A program made the position numbers and the translations under genes. This document shows, in pieces, positions 20,740 through 32,502 of a stretch of DNA of 64,000 nt. Below the pieces are notes generated by a model, which ran no database searches, had not been told where the DNA came from, and saw nothing but the letters and a program-made list of their open reading frames with translations. Location of the stretch: assembly GCA_047495785.1 (NCBI GenBank), contig JBLDXI010000007.1, positions 186,001-250,000 on the forward strand. Direction: 5' to 3'. The stretch comes from Lepidodermella squamata (lineage: Eukaryota > Gastrotricha). Positions within the stretch are counted from its first letter, which is position 1; every line of letters begins with the position of its first letter.

Positions 20740-21349
20740 TCACGAGCTCCTGGTCAAAGCATGTGGAATGAAGCAGTTTTTCTGGCGCAAGAACTTGAGT
20801 CGCGCCGGGGTACGCCTTCTCATGCAGTCCAAGGTATGAATCACGGTGTGCTGTAATAAAAAAACGAAATTTTAACGCGAATTTCTCATCGATTTTCAGA
20901 CTAACCGCGAAGCACTTGACACAAGCTTGTTTCGTCAGGCCATCCAACTCTTTGCTCACGCTAGGATCGTTGATAGCCGCGTTGACAACGCTTGGCTGCC
21001 ATACATTAGCTCCGTTCGAAGTACTGTCCACTGAATCACTTGCTTCAGTAGCCTCGACATTGCTTTGTGTTGTTGTTGCCTGGGTTGTGGTCGAACTAGC
21101 CGGAGCTGTAACCTCCTGAATAACTTGCCCCTTGTTGTCGAAAACCAAAATAGTCATAGGCTTTTGGGGCAGGCCGGTTTGGCGGAGACGGTACCGCTCG
21201 ACGGCGCTGTTGACGCTGGCACCGTTCAGGAAAAAATTGCTCATTTTTTGCTGAAGAGCCATCTGCGAAGATTGATCTACCGCTTGCCCGAACGCTACTT
21301 GCAGGCAGTACCCTGCAGCCAGGAGCACGCATGACAATGCCGTTCTCAT
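20740..21349 (-). CDS. CxxCF-family secreted peptide, long Thr-rich variant
   Basis: Exons 21349-20906 and 20850-20740, 184 aa. Signal peptide ~1-21. The long middle contains a basic segment, then a Thr/Ser-rich tract (ASSTTTQATTTQ) likely to be O-glycosylated, ending LTKQACVKCFA. The 55-bp intron reads in frame in this strand, but the retained reading would go through a different C-terminus; splicing restores HTVIHTLDCMRRRTPAR and QKNC. The x16 spacing between Cys3 and Cys4 puts it with the TLDC subgroup. Confidence 0.73.
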
Positions 21350-21914
21350 TTTTTAAACTCGCTTAAAGTTTTAGGATTCTAGTACTGTTTAGGAATAAAT
21401 GGTAATAGAATACAGGGGAAAATTTTATGCGACTTTAGTGAAGTCTGAAACCAACTATTTGACTGGCGGAGAGATTTTGTGAATAAATTAAAATGCGTGT
21501 TTTTTTCACACGTGTAGTACGGGTGTCACAAATAATATGAATTGAATTTGCTTGGTTCCGAAAAACAAGCCTGGCAGCTATCAGTTCTAATTTAGCTATT
21601 AGCTGTTGACACGAGCTTCGCTATACAAATTGCCCATTTTTTATGACAGCCGCCGGGTTTTTTAGATCCAGATGAAAATCTCTCGATTTAAATGCGAGTG
21701 CTAGCCGAGGGATATTTTTCTCGAACTACATAAGCCGGAGCCGAAAATCCTTTCTTTTACCTGGCCGATTTGTGTGGGCGCAGTATAACTAGGGACGGAA
21801 ATTAAATTGGCCATGCGTGAAAAATAGATGTTTTTTCAAGTCGCACGGATGTCCAATCTAAGTTTTTGTTAAACAAAGTTTTTAAAATTGATTACAATAT
21901 AATTTTATTTATTT
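21350..21914. other. Intergenic stretch, nothing recognised
   Basis: AT-rich promoter-side sequence with no supported gene, repeat or motif. Confidence 0.4.
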
Positions 21915-22505
21915 TTAGCAACATCGCTTCGGCTCAAAATAGTAGTAAGAAAATTCGATGCTATCTCGATAATCTGGCGTTGCTTCTACGGCAGGCGTAG
22001 GAGATGAAAAAATAGGGTCAGATACAGTTGACGATCTTTTGACTCTTAAAAACACATCATTCTGTCCACTATTCGAAGCAATCGTCCAAAAATCAAGCGA
22101 CTGCGGCGCTACTGTTATCGATGACGCTTGTTTTTCGCTCAAAGTTATTTCGGGAATGGAATTCGCACTTTGCGTCGAAGTGGTCGATGTCGTAGAAGAT
22201 GTTGTGAGTGGCGATGAGTTGGCTGACAGGCTACTCATTAACGTTGATTGCTCGTCGTAGTGAGAGGTCAAGTTTGAAGAGATGAGGAAATTTTTATTGC
22301 TCATCACATCACCGGGTCGAGGGAGTAGAAAAGCTGCGACTAGAACTGACGCAATTATCACTAATGCGAGCTGTAAATATAGAAAAAAAAATGCGGAAAA
22401 AATGTAAAAAATTTATCTAACACCCACTTTTGTGATGGACTGAAGTTTCAAGCGGAAGAATTTCATGAAGGTTAAAGCTACTTTAGCGGCCGAAAACTGC
22501 ACCAT
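21915..22505 (-). CDS. Ser/Thr-rich protein with N-terminal signal anchor
   Basis: Exons 22505-22428 and 22370-21915, 177 aa. Exon 1 encodes a basic amphipathic N-terminus (KVALTFMKFFRLKLQ) and exon 2 opens with a 16-residue hydrophobic stretch (LALVIIASVLVAAFLL), so this is a late signal peptide or a type II anchor. The rest is low-complexity Ser/Thr (TTSSTTSTTSTQS), then an LRVKRSS dibasic site, and it ends FEPKRCC. It lacks the CxxCF motif. No homologue is recognised. It may be a glycosylated surface or secreted protein. Confidence 0.5.
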
Positions 22506-22553
22506 CGTCGAAATTATTACCTAATTTAATCGTATTATTATAATTATTTTCAA

Positions 22554-23666
22554 TTATTTCAACTTTACATTGGTCAGCTGTTGATCGTCTTGGGTGGAGA
22601 TGCCATGTTTCATCAGGTCTTGATTAGAAAAAATCGTTTTAAAGCTGCTTTGTAGCCTCTTAGCAGAGTTGTTAAGGTAGACCGAAGAAAAAATGTGAAT
22701 TAATAGATATTTTGTGCCGAATACCGCAGCAATTGCCCACGTTGTCTTGTCGAAATAAGACTTCTTTGCCGGAAATCCAAGATCAGGAAATAGCTGAGCA
22801 GCATTGATGACAACGGAATAGAGCCCGAACAGCATGGTGGCCGCTATTATTGGGCAAGCCAAGCTGTCGAGTGATTTAACTTGCTTCACAAGATGGGCGT
22901 GCGATTTCAGCACGTTATCCATCGGCCATTCCTCGCGATTGTTCATCGGCTGAGTTTCCGAGCCGTGATGCCGGCCTTTACACTCGAGATATTCGACAAG
23001 AACTTTAAACTGATAAGCTGCTGCAATTGTCAAGTTGACCAGAAAGTAATTTCCGAACAGCAACGCCGAATCGCCGATTAGCCAACTACCGAGTGCCGTA
23101 GCTGCAGATAACGTGAAGGAGCCGACGTTGCTTAATTTGATTTCTCGCCGTGTAATCGGTCCGGTTATAGCGATGGCGAAACTGAAGGAATTACTTGCAT
23201 TTAAACAAAGCCAGCACCAGCAAGTAATTGTGACAACCAGTCCGAAGTTACGTTTTTTCAGCGATTTCGCATGACTCTGGTCGAGGTAGTCCAAAACCGG
23301 CGAACCTCCAATCAATGCCTCCAGAACTTTTAGCCAACTTCTTCGCCAGTTCGCGATAAGCAGTGACGTTCGGATGACACAACTTGATAGGTAGTACAGC
23401 AGTTGAATGAGTGCAGTCAAAATTCGAGTCGGCTTGTCTCGGGGCAGGTATAAAGCGAATACTGTGACGAGCTGGGCAGCGTGAAGCCAAGCGAGGCAGC
23501 ACAGCAAAAACGGATAAATAAAGTACAGAAGTTTTGACCGAATTGTAATAACGGACGCCTGTTCTGGTGGGAAAAGAGGACCGAGTGGTAACAGACCAGT
23601 CACTTGCATCGAGCGCAAAAGAGGCGCAAAAGTCGCCGCATGCGCCCGGGGCCCATCTGGTAACAT
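22554..23666 (-). CDS. Gustatory-receptor-like seven-helix membrane protein
   Basis: Single exon of 370 codons from ATG 23666 to TAA. About seven hydrophobic segments are visible, among them YFIYPFLLCCLAWLHAA, IQLLYYLSSCVIR, VVTITCWCWLCLNAS, a serine/alanine-rich pair around SAATALGSWLIG, IIAATMLFGLYSVVI and WAIAAVFGTKYLLIHIF. A long loop before the last two helices and a short C-terminal tail give the topology and length of the insect-type gustatory/odorant receptor superfamily. The arthropod C-terminal TYhhhhxQF motif is not recognisable, so the call rests on shape. A role in chemosensation is inferred only. It may have unannotated 5' exons. Confidence 0.45.
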   Translation of the reverse strand: MLPDGPRAHAATFAPLLRSMQVTGLLPLGPLFPPEQASVITIRSKLLYFIYPFLLCCLAWLHAAQLVTVFALYLPRDKPTRILTALIQLLYYLSSCVIRTSLLIANWRRSWLKVLEALIGGSPVLDYLDQSHAKSLKKRNFGLVVTITCWCWLCLNASNSFSFAIAITGPITRREIKLSNVGSFTLSAATALGSWLIGDSALLFGNYFLVNLTIAAAYQFKVLVEYLECKGRHHGSETQPMNNREEWPMDNVLKSHAHLVKQVKSLDSLACPIIAATMLFGLYSVVINAAQLFPDLGFPAKKSYFDKTTWAIAAVFGTKYLLIHIFSSVYLNNSAKRLQSSFKTIFSNQDLMKHGISTQDDQQLTNVKLK

Positions 23667-24828
23667 GGGACTCTCTTACACAATAAATTCAGGGCATCCT
23701 TTGCCTTCGTTCAATTGAAAAAATCTGTGAAAATAGAAAAGGCGGTAGATCAATCGTTAAAACACGGCAAGATAATGAAATTCTGCTCTGATGTTACATT
23801 ATTTTTTTCGCACTTTTTATTAAACAAGTTGGGTATTAGTAACTTTGGGTATAAATCAGAATATAAATAAAGATCTAGTACGAACTATAAAATAAATTGT
23901 TTACCTCTCAACTATACGGACGTCAGTCTGGAATAAAGAAAAATTATTGCAAAAAGCCTCTTAAATTGAGAAAAATTAGCGAATCGAAAATACTTCCTTT
24001 CGTAATCAATTAAAAGTTGGAAGGCTTCGGCTGCCCTTACCTGTATAATCAAAACAGGAAGGGAGAGTCGTGTTTAACTGTAATAACTCGCCGGCCCAAG
24101 CAACTGTTTTTTCTATTATACATAATAAATTTCAGGAAAAAATAATCACGCGCAGTATACTGAGGATACCTAGATGTTATATTCGCAAGATAAATAACGA
24201 AAAACAATATGGAATCCTTAAATGCACCTCGTATTTTTAGTATCTTACACGTATTTATGTGTGATTCCGATAGGGAAATGTTATGTGAGATACATATATC
24301 AACAATCGATGGTGTTGCGGCAAAACTTGTTGTTTGTTAAACTGCGCTTGTCATATTCAAGAGGACTGCGCGCGTAATCTACCCGTGCCACAAATAAACC
24401 GCGCGCGCGCACACACACGCACACACACACACATCGCCAATTTGTGCGCATAAAAAAGAGGGTCATCATATAAGTGTGTGCGCAATCGCCGCTAATTTGC
24501 TTTCCCGTTTAATATTTTTATTGTGCGCATGAATAATTCATTTCCTCTACACTTGGCTATCCACCTGGTCTTGGAAAAGTATCATTTTGAGGTGGAGATT
24601 CGACTGGGAAGTAGCTTGATTTGGTAATTAGAATTCACTGCTTTTTCTCAATTTAATATTAAGTCTTGAATTGCCGCTCGATATTGCCCACTCGTCTGCG
24701 ATTTTTATGATTTATCTCATCCCTGGTGCTAAACTCTTGAAACTTGCGACTCATTTATTTCAAAAATCAAACATAGGATATGAGCTAAATATAAACTATT
24801 CGCGACGATCGACTAATATTATAATGAT
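23667..24828. other. Intergenic stretch with a GC/CA microsatellite
   Basis: No gene seen. A simple repeat at 24401-24433 is listed separately. The plus-strand frame 24671-24940 overlaps the 3' end of the Kunitz-like gene and is not supported. Confidence 0.45.
24401..24433. repeat. (GC)n(CA)n microsatellite
   Basis: Five GC units run into about a dozen CA units with one CG interruption. Alternating purine-pyrimidine DNA of this kind can form Z-DNA. Confidence 0.85.
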
Positions 24829-26262
24829 TTATCGTCCGTATTCTCGAATTATGTTTCGCCTCGCGCTGCGCCCTGCTTGCCAACTTTTATCGGAATCTTC
24901 CAGAGAAATGTCCATATTTCGGACAATAGAACCAGCATAGTTGATGTTGCGATTAGCGGCCCTGCCGCAAACCTTGATACAATGAAGATCGTCCAGCGTT
25001 GAGAAGCGACTTTGAACGTTAGCAGAAACGGCTGATAGCCCGCATACAGCGAATTCGCGGCAAATTTGAGACCGAGTGTCGTAGTAAATGACGTAAATGA
25101 TTGTTGAAACGTCGCAATAGATCGCCCCTTCTTCCATCAGATGGCATTCTAGTTGGAAAAATTGTTTAATAAATTCAAAGAATTTCTAAATAAAACTAAC
25201 GGGTACTACGCCGCGATTGAATAATTTCTTTCGTGTTGAATTGGGTGCCTGAAGGTCGGGCCATGTTAGGCAGCTCTTGCATGCCGACAACAGTCTTCTC
25301 TCGAATGATTGGCGGATCGTTAAGCTGGGCAGAGTACAAGTCTGAGTTTCTCCTGCTCTCGTCGGCTTTCTTCGGCGTTTTATCCTCGACAACTCGGTAA
25401 ATTGGGAAAGGGTTCGGCACGCCAATAAATTTGCCATCATTCCGAAAAACTTGAATATGAAGACTATAAAAGGGAAGTAAATTGATTATTAAAAAGTCTT
25501 ACCTTGCCGGTATAGCTTAGGCCCGGATGGTACTTTAATTTCGATTTCGCCAAATCTCTGTTCCGATTTGGTCCGAATAGCCCTACTTCTCTGATGAAGT
25601 ATAGCTGTGAATGAGTGTGGCCCGCGCTTTGCTCCATTCTTAGCCGGCACCAGAGTGACATAAAGCGCTGGAACACGGTTGACATACGTGCCTTGTCCAG
25701 TTAAACTTTTCGTTAATTTGATGCTTGAAAAATCTGTATTAAACACAAGGGTATTCGCATTTGAGGCCCATCGCATCGCTGATTTAACGGCAATTTGCGT
25801 GCGAGGCGCGTCGAATCTGTCGTAGAACAGGCCGATGATATCGCCCTTGAAGACTCGAATAGCTTCGATGGGTTCATAGTACACCCAGTCTTTCAACGGG
25901 TGCTTGACGTGGTAGTCATTGATGTAAGTTTCGCTCACCAATTCGTAGACTGTTCCGTGTTTCGGGGTGACTCTAGGCCGGAAAACTCCTAGGTGAAGGC
26001 CGTGAATTACTGTAGTACTGCTTAGGAAATGCCATTCCGATAACAGAGCTTCATCGCATTGAATGGTCAAATCGAGGAAAAGCTGGGCGTAAGACTCCAC
26101 GAACGGATACCGAGTTTCGCCTGATTGGCTGAGATCACTTGGGAAAAACTGACCGTCAGATGCTGAGCAATCATAGGCGATAGATTTCGAACACGTCAGG
26201 AGCGTCGCCAAGGTAAATAACGCCACATTGGCTTTTATTTGGCTGAGTGACCCAAGTGACAT
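24829..26262 (-). CDS. Secreted jelly-roll / Kunitz-like protein
   Basis: Exons 26262-25503, 25449-25201 and 25148-24829, 442 aa. Signal peptide ~1-29 (ANVALFTLATLLTCSKS). The domain runs ~50-215: LFLDLTIQCDEA, GLHLGVFRPR, then VFKGDIIGLFYDR and, without the usual intron, NRVPALYVTLV. A basic, repeat-free linker of ~120 residues joins it to the Kunitz-like cysteines C338, C348, C366, C372, C393 and C397; here Cys2-Cys3 is 17 and Cys4-Cys5 is 20 residues. A charged C-terminal tail of 45 residues ends in EYGR. Extracellular role unknown; the domain order matches four relatives in this window. Confidence 0.72.
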
Positions 26263-27181
26263 TGATCTAGAATTTGATTTTTTCAAAGGGTTACTAAATG
26301 ATGTTTCTCTCGATTTTTTAATATTTTTTGTAGAAGGTTAAACAAAATTGAAGCTCATTTGAGACAGGTTCATCAATAAAGTTGATAATGCGATGTTCTT
26401 TTTTCTTACAAAGGATATTTGTTGTTGAGTTGACTTTTTTTGGCGACTTGCAAACAAAAAACACGACTCCCGCACAAGTTTGCGGTGTTAAATTGCTCGT
26501 GAGAAAAACGTAACAGGACAAGCGCGAAATACGCTGATGAGAGTGTTTACAACTAACCCGCGGAGAGTTGCGGTAAAGTCAACCTGCGTTATATTGACGG
26601 CCACGAAAAATTTGTTCAGATCGCTTATCTTGTCCAATTTTAGTCTATAAGTTCACCGCAAGATGTTGACTAAATGACTTACGAGGTGCTGAAAGTAATT
26701 CTACGTTTTTGTAATTAAAAAAAACAAGGTTAAGTTTTTTAGGCTATAATTTTGATTTTCAACAAACAAAAATTCCACAGCTTTGAGGTGATTTTTGTCA
26801 AAAACAACAAAGATTGGTTGCGTGTGATAAATCGGCGTCTGTAATTAAGACTTGAATTTTGAATGATTTTACGCATATATCGCGTTGCTCTTCATTGCGT
26901 GCTAGCGAGCGCGCTTTTGTAAATTTCACTAATTATCGCAAAATAGCTATTATTACGCTATAACAACGGATCTACTTTTACCTGTATCTTTGCTGTAATC
27001 TTTTTTTTTGTTAAAATATGTTTGGCTTAAAGCCTATTTTTATCCTCTTTCTACGCGGTAAACCTTTAATTTGAGAAAAAAGCTAAAAAGTAAACATCAT
27101 TTTTAATTTTATTTTCTATAATTATGTTGAGCACGTAAAAGACTGTTCTGTAAAATTATGAAAACACATGAACACAGTTGT
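26263..27181. other. Intergenic stretch, nothing recognised
   Basis: Very AT-rich sequence between two same-strand jelly-roll genes. A 67-codon minus-strand frame (26521-26318) begins at a non-ATG codon and is not supported. Confidence 0.45.
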
Positions 27182-29564
27182 TTACTTATTTTTAAGGGTA
27201 AATGGCCGGTTCGAATCGCGCCAAAATACGGCAATTGGCGGTCCTTCATGCCGCTCAGCGGCTAAAATAGCATCATCCAGGAAGGAAGCGACGGGTTTTG
27301 GCAAATCGAGATGGTGACCCTCGTGGGACCTTGCCACAGGGCTGACTGGAGCTGGGCCAGGGGTTGCCACGTTAACGCGGCGCCGGCATAGGACCTTACA
27401 CATGCGGTCCATAACTTCGTAAATTTCATTCTCGCGAAGATCACCCGGCAGCCCGCCGCAAGTCAGGTATTCGCTGCATTCGCGAGATTCGGCGTGGTAG
27501 TGAAAATAAATTGTTATCATCGATGCGCACTGTAGATCGCTCTTCACTGCCAGTGAGCACCCTAAAATACATTCCTAAATTTATATATTCCGAAAAAAAA
27601 CCCGATGTATTGAAAAAGGATTATATTTTATGGTGAATTAAAACCATCTAACAAACGCAGCTGGAAATTTTTGTGAAAAATTGTACTCAAAAAATCAGAA
27701 TAGATCTCTTTAATATTTTAATTTATTCTAAATTGCAATTAGGCCATGAATAAGATAATTCGAGCTGGGCCAACAAAGTGTAAATGCTTTGAAAAGTTTC
27801 ACAATTTAAGATCTTCCATGCCGTGTCCCACAATAGCGCTAACCAAGGAAATGCACGAAAAAGGGACCAAAAACTCTGAAATGAGAGGGGAAGTCATACC
27901 CATGGGTATCTCATGACCAGAAAAATCTTAGAAAAATCTGGAATGCCATAATAATAGTAATCAAGTATGTCTCTTATGAATGGGATTACACAAATTGGAA
28001 GAAATTTGATGCAACCAGGTAAAAACCGAAAATTACCGAACCGGGTTTTTTAGGGTTTTCTCGGGAAATTGTTTAATTCTTAATTTCTTCGGTAAAATCG
28101 TTGGTAAAGGATGGAGGCTCCCCCCAGTGGGCTTAATAAAAAAAATCATTCATAAAAAATTCGAAATTACAAAATGGTCGCCCAACTTATATGGACACGC
28201 TGTAAACCAAGCAAAAGTAATACGTAGTCGGAAAAGGAAAGTTTCCAATGATAAGCCGTGTAAATCTCCTATTAAATCAACATTTCGAATGCCGAGAGTA
28301 TGGTAGTAAATCACTCAACCTTCCAACAAGAATTAAAAATGGGTCTAACCGGGTAAAATGCAGATAATTACCGAACCAATTACCGGATTTTTCGGGTTTT
28401 TTCGGTATATTTCCAATTTTTTGGCGCATGGGTGGCAAATGCGTCCTGTTCAAATTTCAACCGAAAATTTCAAACCGATGAAGACAATGCTCATAATTTC
28501 AACGTCTTAACAGCAGAAAGTTAATAAAATCAGGAATTACTGATATGGCTGTAGGTTTCAACAGCTGGAGGAGGTGGAAGCGTCGTCATTGCCTGTGTCG
28601 TAGCTTCGACAGTCGTCACGAGAAACTCCGGCAATCGTCTCCTCATATAGCTATCAGTATACGGCTCAACCCAATTACTGCTGACCGTGTCTTGCTGGGA
28701 CTCACTTACTTCAGCGTCGTAATAATCCATTGAGTCTGAATTCGGGTGATCTAAGCTCAAAGCAGCCCCACTTTTCGTCATCGGCTGTTCGACCGCACTT
28801 CTCGGCAAAGCGTAGTAAGAAGACGGCGTGTTCTGGCGGAAAGGCTTCTGAGTTACCGAAATAGGTGTTTTTCGATTAATATTCTGCAAACCCCCGCGGT
28901 ATTTCGGTTTCGAATCTTCCATATAATCCGTGTAATCAGGCGGAAAAATAGGCACTTCCCCTTCACCAACCAGAGTCACGAAAATAGCCGGTTCTCGGAA
29001 AGCTAAGGTTCCGCCGATTAACGTGCCTTTCCGCTGTAGCAAATCTTCAGCTCCTAGCATGAAAATTCGAGTATTCCCCGACCGGTTCACGCCCTTTTCG
29101 TCCTGTTTCGACGTCATTTGCGTTCGAACAGAGGCTGTCCGCTGTTCGATAACGTAACGGTCGTAGAAAATTCCGATGTAGTCACCCGACTTAACGTCGA
29201 TGCCTCGAATAGGCTCCCAAACCGTCCAAGTCACTTCATCCGTCCCAGTTGTCCAGTTATTGATGTAAGAATCCGATACAAGTCGGTAATTAAACACCTG
29301 AGAGTTGTAGTAAACCGGCCGGAAGACGGCTAGGTGAAGGCCCCATATAATAGATCGACTAGTCTGAAAGTACCATGCTACAATCTGGCCATCGCAAGGG
29401 ATTCGCATGTTCAAAAATAGTTGAAGAGCCGGCTCGACAAAAGGATACTCATTATTCGCAGCATTCAACCTGCCAGGAAAGGCGAATTCTGTCCGGGGGC
29501 AAATTAGCCCGGAAGCTTCGATCTCAGCTAATAACAACAAGAAAATTGTTAACCGTGTTAACAT
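27182..29564 (-). CDS. Secreted jelly-roll / Kunitz-like protein
   Basis: Exons 29564-28541 and 27561-27182, 467 aa, with a 979-bp intron, the largest in this family. The ATG at 29564 opens a strong signal peptide (LTRLTIFLLLLAEIEA). The domain is ~40-215: FLNMRIPCDG (C57), GLHLAVFRPV, VKSGDYIGIFYDR, then FREPAIFVTLV with no intron between. A Pro/Ser/Tyr-rich linker of ~120 residues (DYMEDSKPKYRGG...) follows. The second exon holds C343, C353, C370, C376, C396 and C400, with HYHAESREC and CKVLCRRR. The phase-1 join reproduces the first Kunitz-like cysteine exactly, which supports the long intron. Confidence 0.72.
27562..28540 (-). other. Large intron of the jelly-roll/Kunitz-like gene
   Basis: The intron contains two diverged copies of a motif of the form AATTACCGAACC...CGGGTTTTTT near 28033-28060 and 28368-28400, roughly 340 bp apart. 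They may be the remains of a small repeated element. No ORF or RNA gene is visible. Confidence 0.4.
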
Positions 29565-30044
29565 TTTACCTCCAAAAACTTGTATGTAACGTATACTGTT
29601 TTGAAGTGTATAATATAGAGTAAGTATACGTTTGTTCAAATATTTTTGCGTAAACAATGAGAGCACATTTTAGCGCGTTGGTGATGCGCAGTTTTTGCGA
29701 CTGTGGCTGAATATCCATTTTTCGCCGGAACATGAATGGAAGTAGCTCGCATGATGTATCTTTCCAACAAATTGCCGACTTCTTGTGACGCTAAATTTCA
29801 AAATTAAATTGCCGCAAAAAGCGCATTGTTTTCGAGCGAGAAAACGGTCCATCTCGCTCTCTCACTCTTTCAAGCCGGATAAGGAGTTATAACATTTTTA
29901 TTAACAGATTAGGCAAGGGCAAATGCCGTGGATGCGTGCTACTGGTAAAACGGAACAGCTTAATAAATTTTACCAATTTTTTATTTTTTTTTTATTAGCA
30001 AAAAGAGATCTTTGACTTGATGATTCATCACAAATTAACTCTCG
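29565..30044. other. Intergenic stretch, nothing recognised
   Basis: Promoter side of the Kunitz-like gene and 3' side of the last peptide gene. No supported feature. Confidence 0.4.
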
Positions 30045-30422
30045 TCACCAGTCCTGTACGTAAACTGGACAGCCAAATGCCCGCAACATAGCCACTCGCC
30101 CACGTTTAGGTGTTCGCCGCATACAGTCCAAAGTCTTCTTTAGGCTAAACTGGTAATTTGAAAAAAATTATTTAAAAAAAATCCTGAAAATCCTTTATTA
30201 ATCTACCTGAAAGCACAACTTGCAGGCAGCATTCGTAAGTTGATCTACGTACATTGAGATTGTTGCCGGGTCTAATTGATGCCGGTTCTCCATAATGTAG
30301 GCGATAACATTCAGTGGCTTTTTGGTACTTGGTCCAACTTCATTTTCGCTCACAGCAGCGTAAGTTGAGCAAAATAAAGCGAGAGATATAAGACCGACTG
30401 CGTACTTTAGGAGAAAAAGCAT
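30045..30422 (-). CDS. CxxCF-family small secreted peptide (x17 subtype)
   Basis: Exons 30422-30207 and 30149-30045, 106 aa. Signal peptide ~1-22 (FLLKYAVGLISLALFCSTYA). The middle is a plain helical segment without cysteines, ending TNAACKLCFQ. Exon 2: FSLKKTLDCMRRTPKRGRV, then seventeen residues after Cys3 the final FGC, the longest spacing in the family. The acceptor choice (ACCAG) is fixed by the FS(V/L)KKTLDC match with the gene at 19880-20192. It lies ~10 kb from the other members, beyond the receptor-like and Kunitz-like genes. Confidence 0.73.
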
Positions 30423-32502
30423 CCGAAATTTGAAACCTTAATATTTCTACAATAAATTTTTTTAGGAATTACAATTAGGATATTTACAATCACGCCTACT
30501 CTATATTATTTTGTTTTCTTTCGATATGTCCTCCTTTGGGTATAATATGTACGAAAATCTTGTAATGAAATTAGAACTGGCTTCTAGTATTCAATGCTAT
30601 TATGTTGGGTGGAATGATATCAGAGCATTGCCTCGGTGCAGCGATGAGGAAAAATCAATCACAGAGTAGCCTCCAACACGGTCAGTTTTATTATTTATTC
30701 ATGACGCGGCGTTTCCTTCTCGGGTGGCATCAAATAAATCACCCCCGCATGCCTATTTATTTCACTATTTGTTTCACTCTTGTTTATTAAAAATTTCATC
30801 CGCAGCCAATCCGCGACACTTTTACTCAAGTCGGTGAAATACAAAGGGTTATTATATTTTCGGTGAGATAACGCAAAACAGAAAGTGAAAGGTATTTATT
30901 TATTTGTTATTGATAATAAAGTGAACCGAGTGAGACAGGAAAACGGCAGCCAAGTTCGTGACACACCCGCGATTCCGTGCGAGCGATAAGGCCGCATTGC
31001 GATGAACTCGAACACGACACACGATAACTTGAATGTATTATTGATTAATTAAATACCGCGCGGGTTGTTGCGAGCGCGGGTGAACCACGCCCCGCGTCGT
31101 GTTTTATATTATACCGACATTGCAACTAATTTGATAGCGGCCGTATTTTTTAGAACTTGGTGGCTATGCGGCCACAATGTGTTTTTGTTGGCGCTTTTTT
31201 TCAATCTTCACCATCTGCAAAAAACAGTCGTTCCTAGTGCGCACCTAGGGCATCAACAAAGCGTTTACATTGAAGCTTTCGCTAATTGACACACGTTTTT
31301 CGCAAATAGGGAAGTTATTGAAGATACAAGATACAACACGGCCACACCGGCGAACTTTTTTGTTTAATATAACGAAATTTTTTTATTAGTCTGCTGTCTA
31401 AAACGCGAGGTTGTGTTGAATGAACTCGACCCGTTATAACAACCCACGAAAACAACTTTTTTTATTTAAATTATCTAAGGTTCTAGCTATTTAGACTGAC
31501 TACAGACAAAATAAATGCTCGTCGATCTGCGAGATTCTAGGCCTCAGCGTTAGTTCAAATCCTATACTGAATATATTTCATAGTTCATAGTTATCTTCTT
31601 TGTTTGAAGGTTCGAAAAATTTTTGTATGCATTCGAAATTCGGGGTAGGTACTAGTATCTGATCGAACTAAATAATGGACTACCGAATTATTGATCATCG
31701 CACTGCTAAAAACTGGGTCACCAAAAGATGAGGCAATTATTATAAACTTTCAAATTTTGTAGTCTTCAAACTGGGATATGAAACGCAAAGGGTCCACATG
31801 GGCCCGAATGGAGTTTCTTTTGAACTAATATTTTGTAGTTTCAGGGGCTGTGGTTGTAAAATGCTTGATATGCTTGATTTTGGTATGCTTTCTCCGTCCG
31901 CATTCATCCGGAAAGAACCATTGAAACGCGGCCCCTTGGTTTGATTTTGCGTTCCGCAGCGTTGTTTTAATCCGATTACGCAGCCCATTGAGTAAGGTGA
32001 ACACCTGTTAGTCGATTACTTAGGACACCCCTGGGTTAACTGAGGGGCGTGTTGAGTATTCTCAGCTCTACGAGATAGTTAACGGTTCTTTTGAACATTT
32101 GAAATTTGGAATTTTCAAAAATTAACCCCATCGATTTTGGAAATCAATTTTGTTATGCGAGAATTAAGATTTGATAATTATACATTTTACTTCACAAATT
32201 CTTACCTTCCGACTTGCGAAATCTCTGGAAACCCCAGGCCTAAATTTCATGCTCAGTTTTTTTCATCCACCCACCACATATGTATAGTTTGAAATAATTT
32301 CGAAGACGTCAGCACGTGATATTTTATGATAATAAAACGCGTGCGTTACAGTGTTGAACTGACTAGAGAGCTTAGACATTTTTTGCTCGAAAATTGGCTG
32401 CCAGTTTCACCTCTATCGTTCCCGCTATAAGTACACAGGATTACTCATCAATTTTCTGAATGTTTTATAGAGCTATTTTTTTGAGTTGATAATTTAATTG
32501 CC
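30423..32502. other. Long intergenic stretch, no gene recognised
   Basis: About 2 kb between a peptide gene and cysteine dioxygenase. Frames of 60-80 codons on both strands (for example 31988-31740 minus) have no supporting motif, signal peptide or splice partner. The last few hundred bases presumably include the cysteine dioxygenase promoter. Confidence 0.45.

Noticed and set aside
24401-24433. CRISPR or other array
   Set aside because: It is a dinucleotide microsatellite; the window is eukaryotic and has no spacer-repeat structure.
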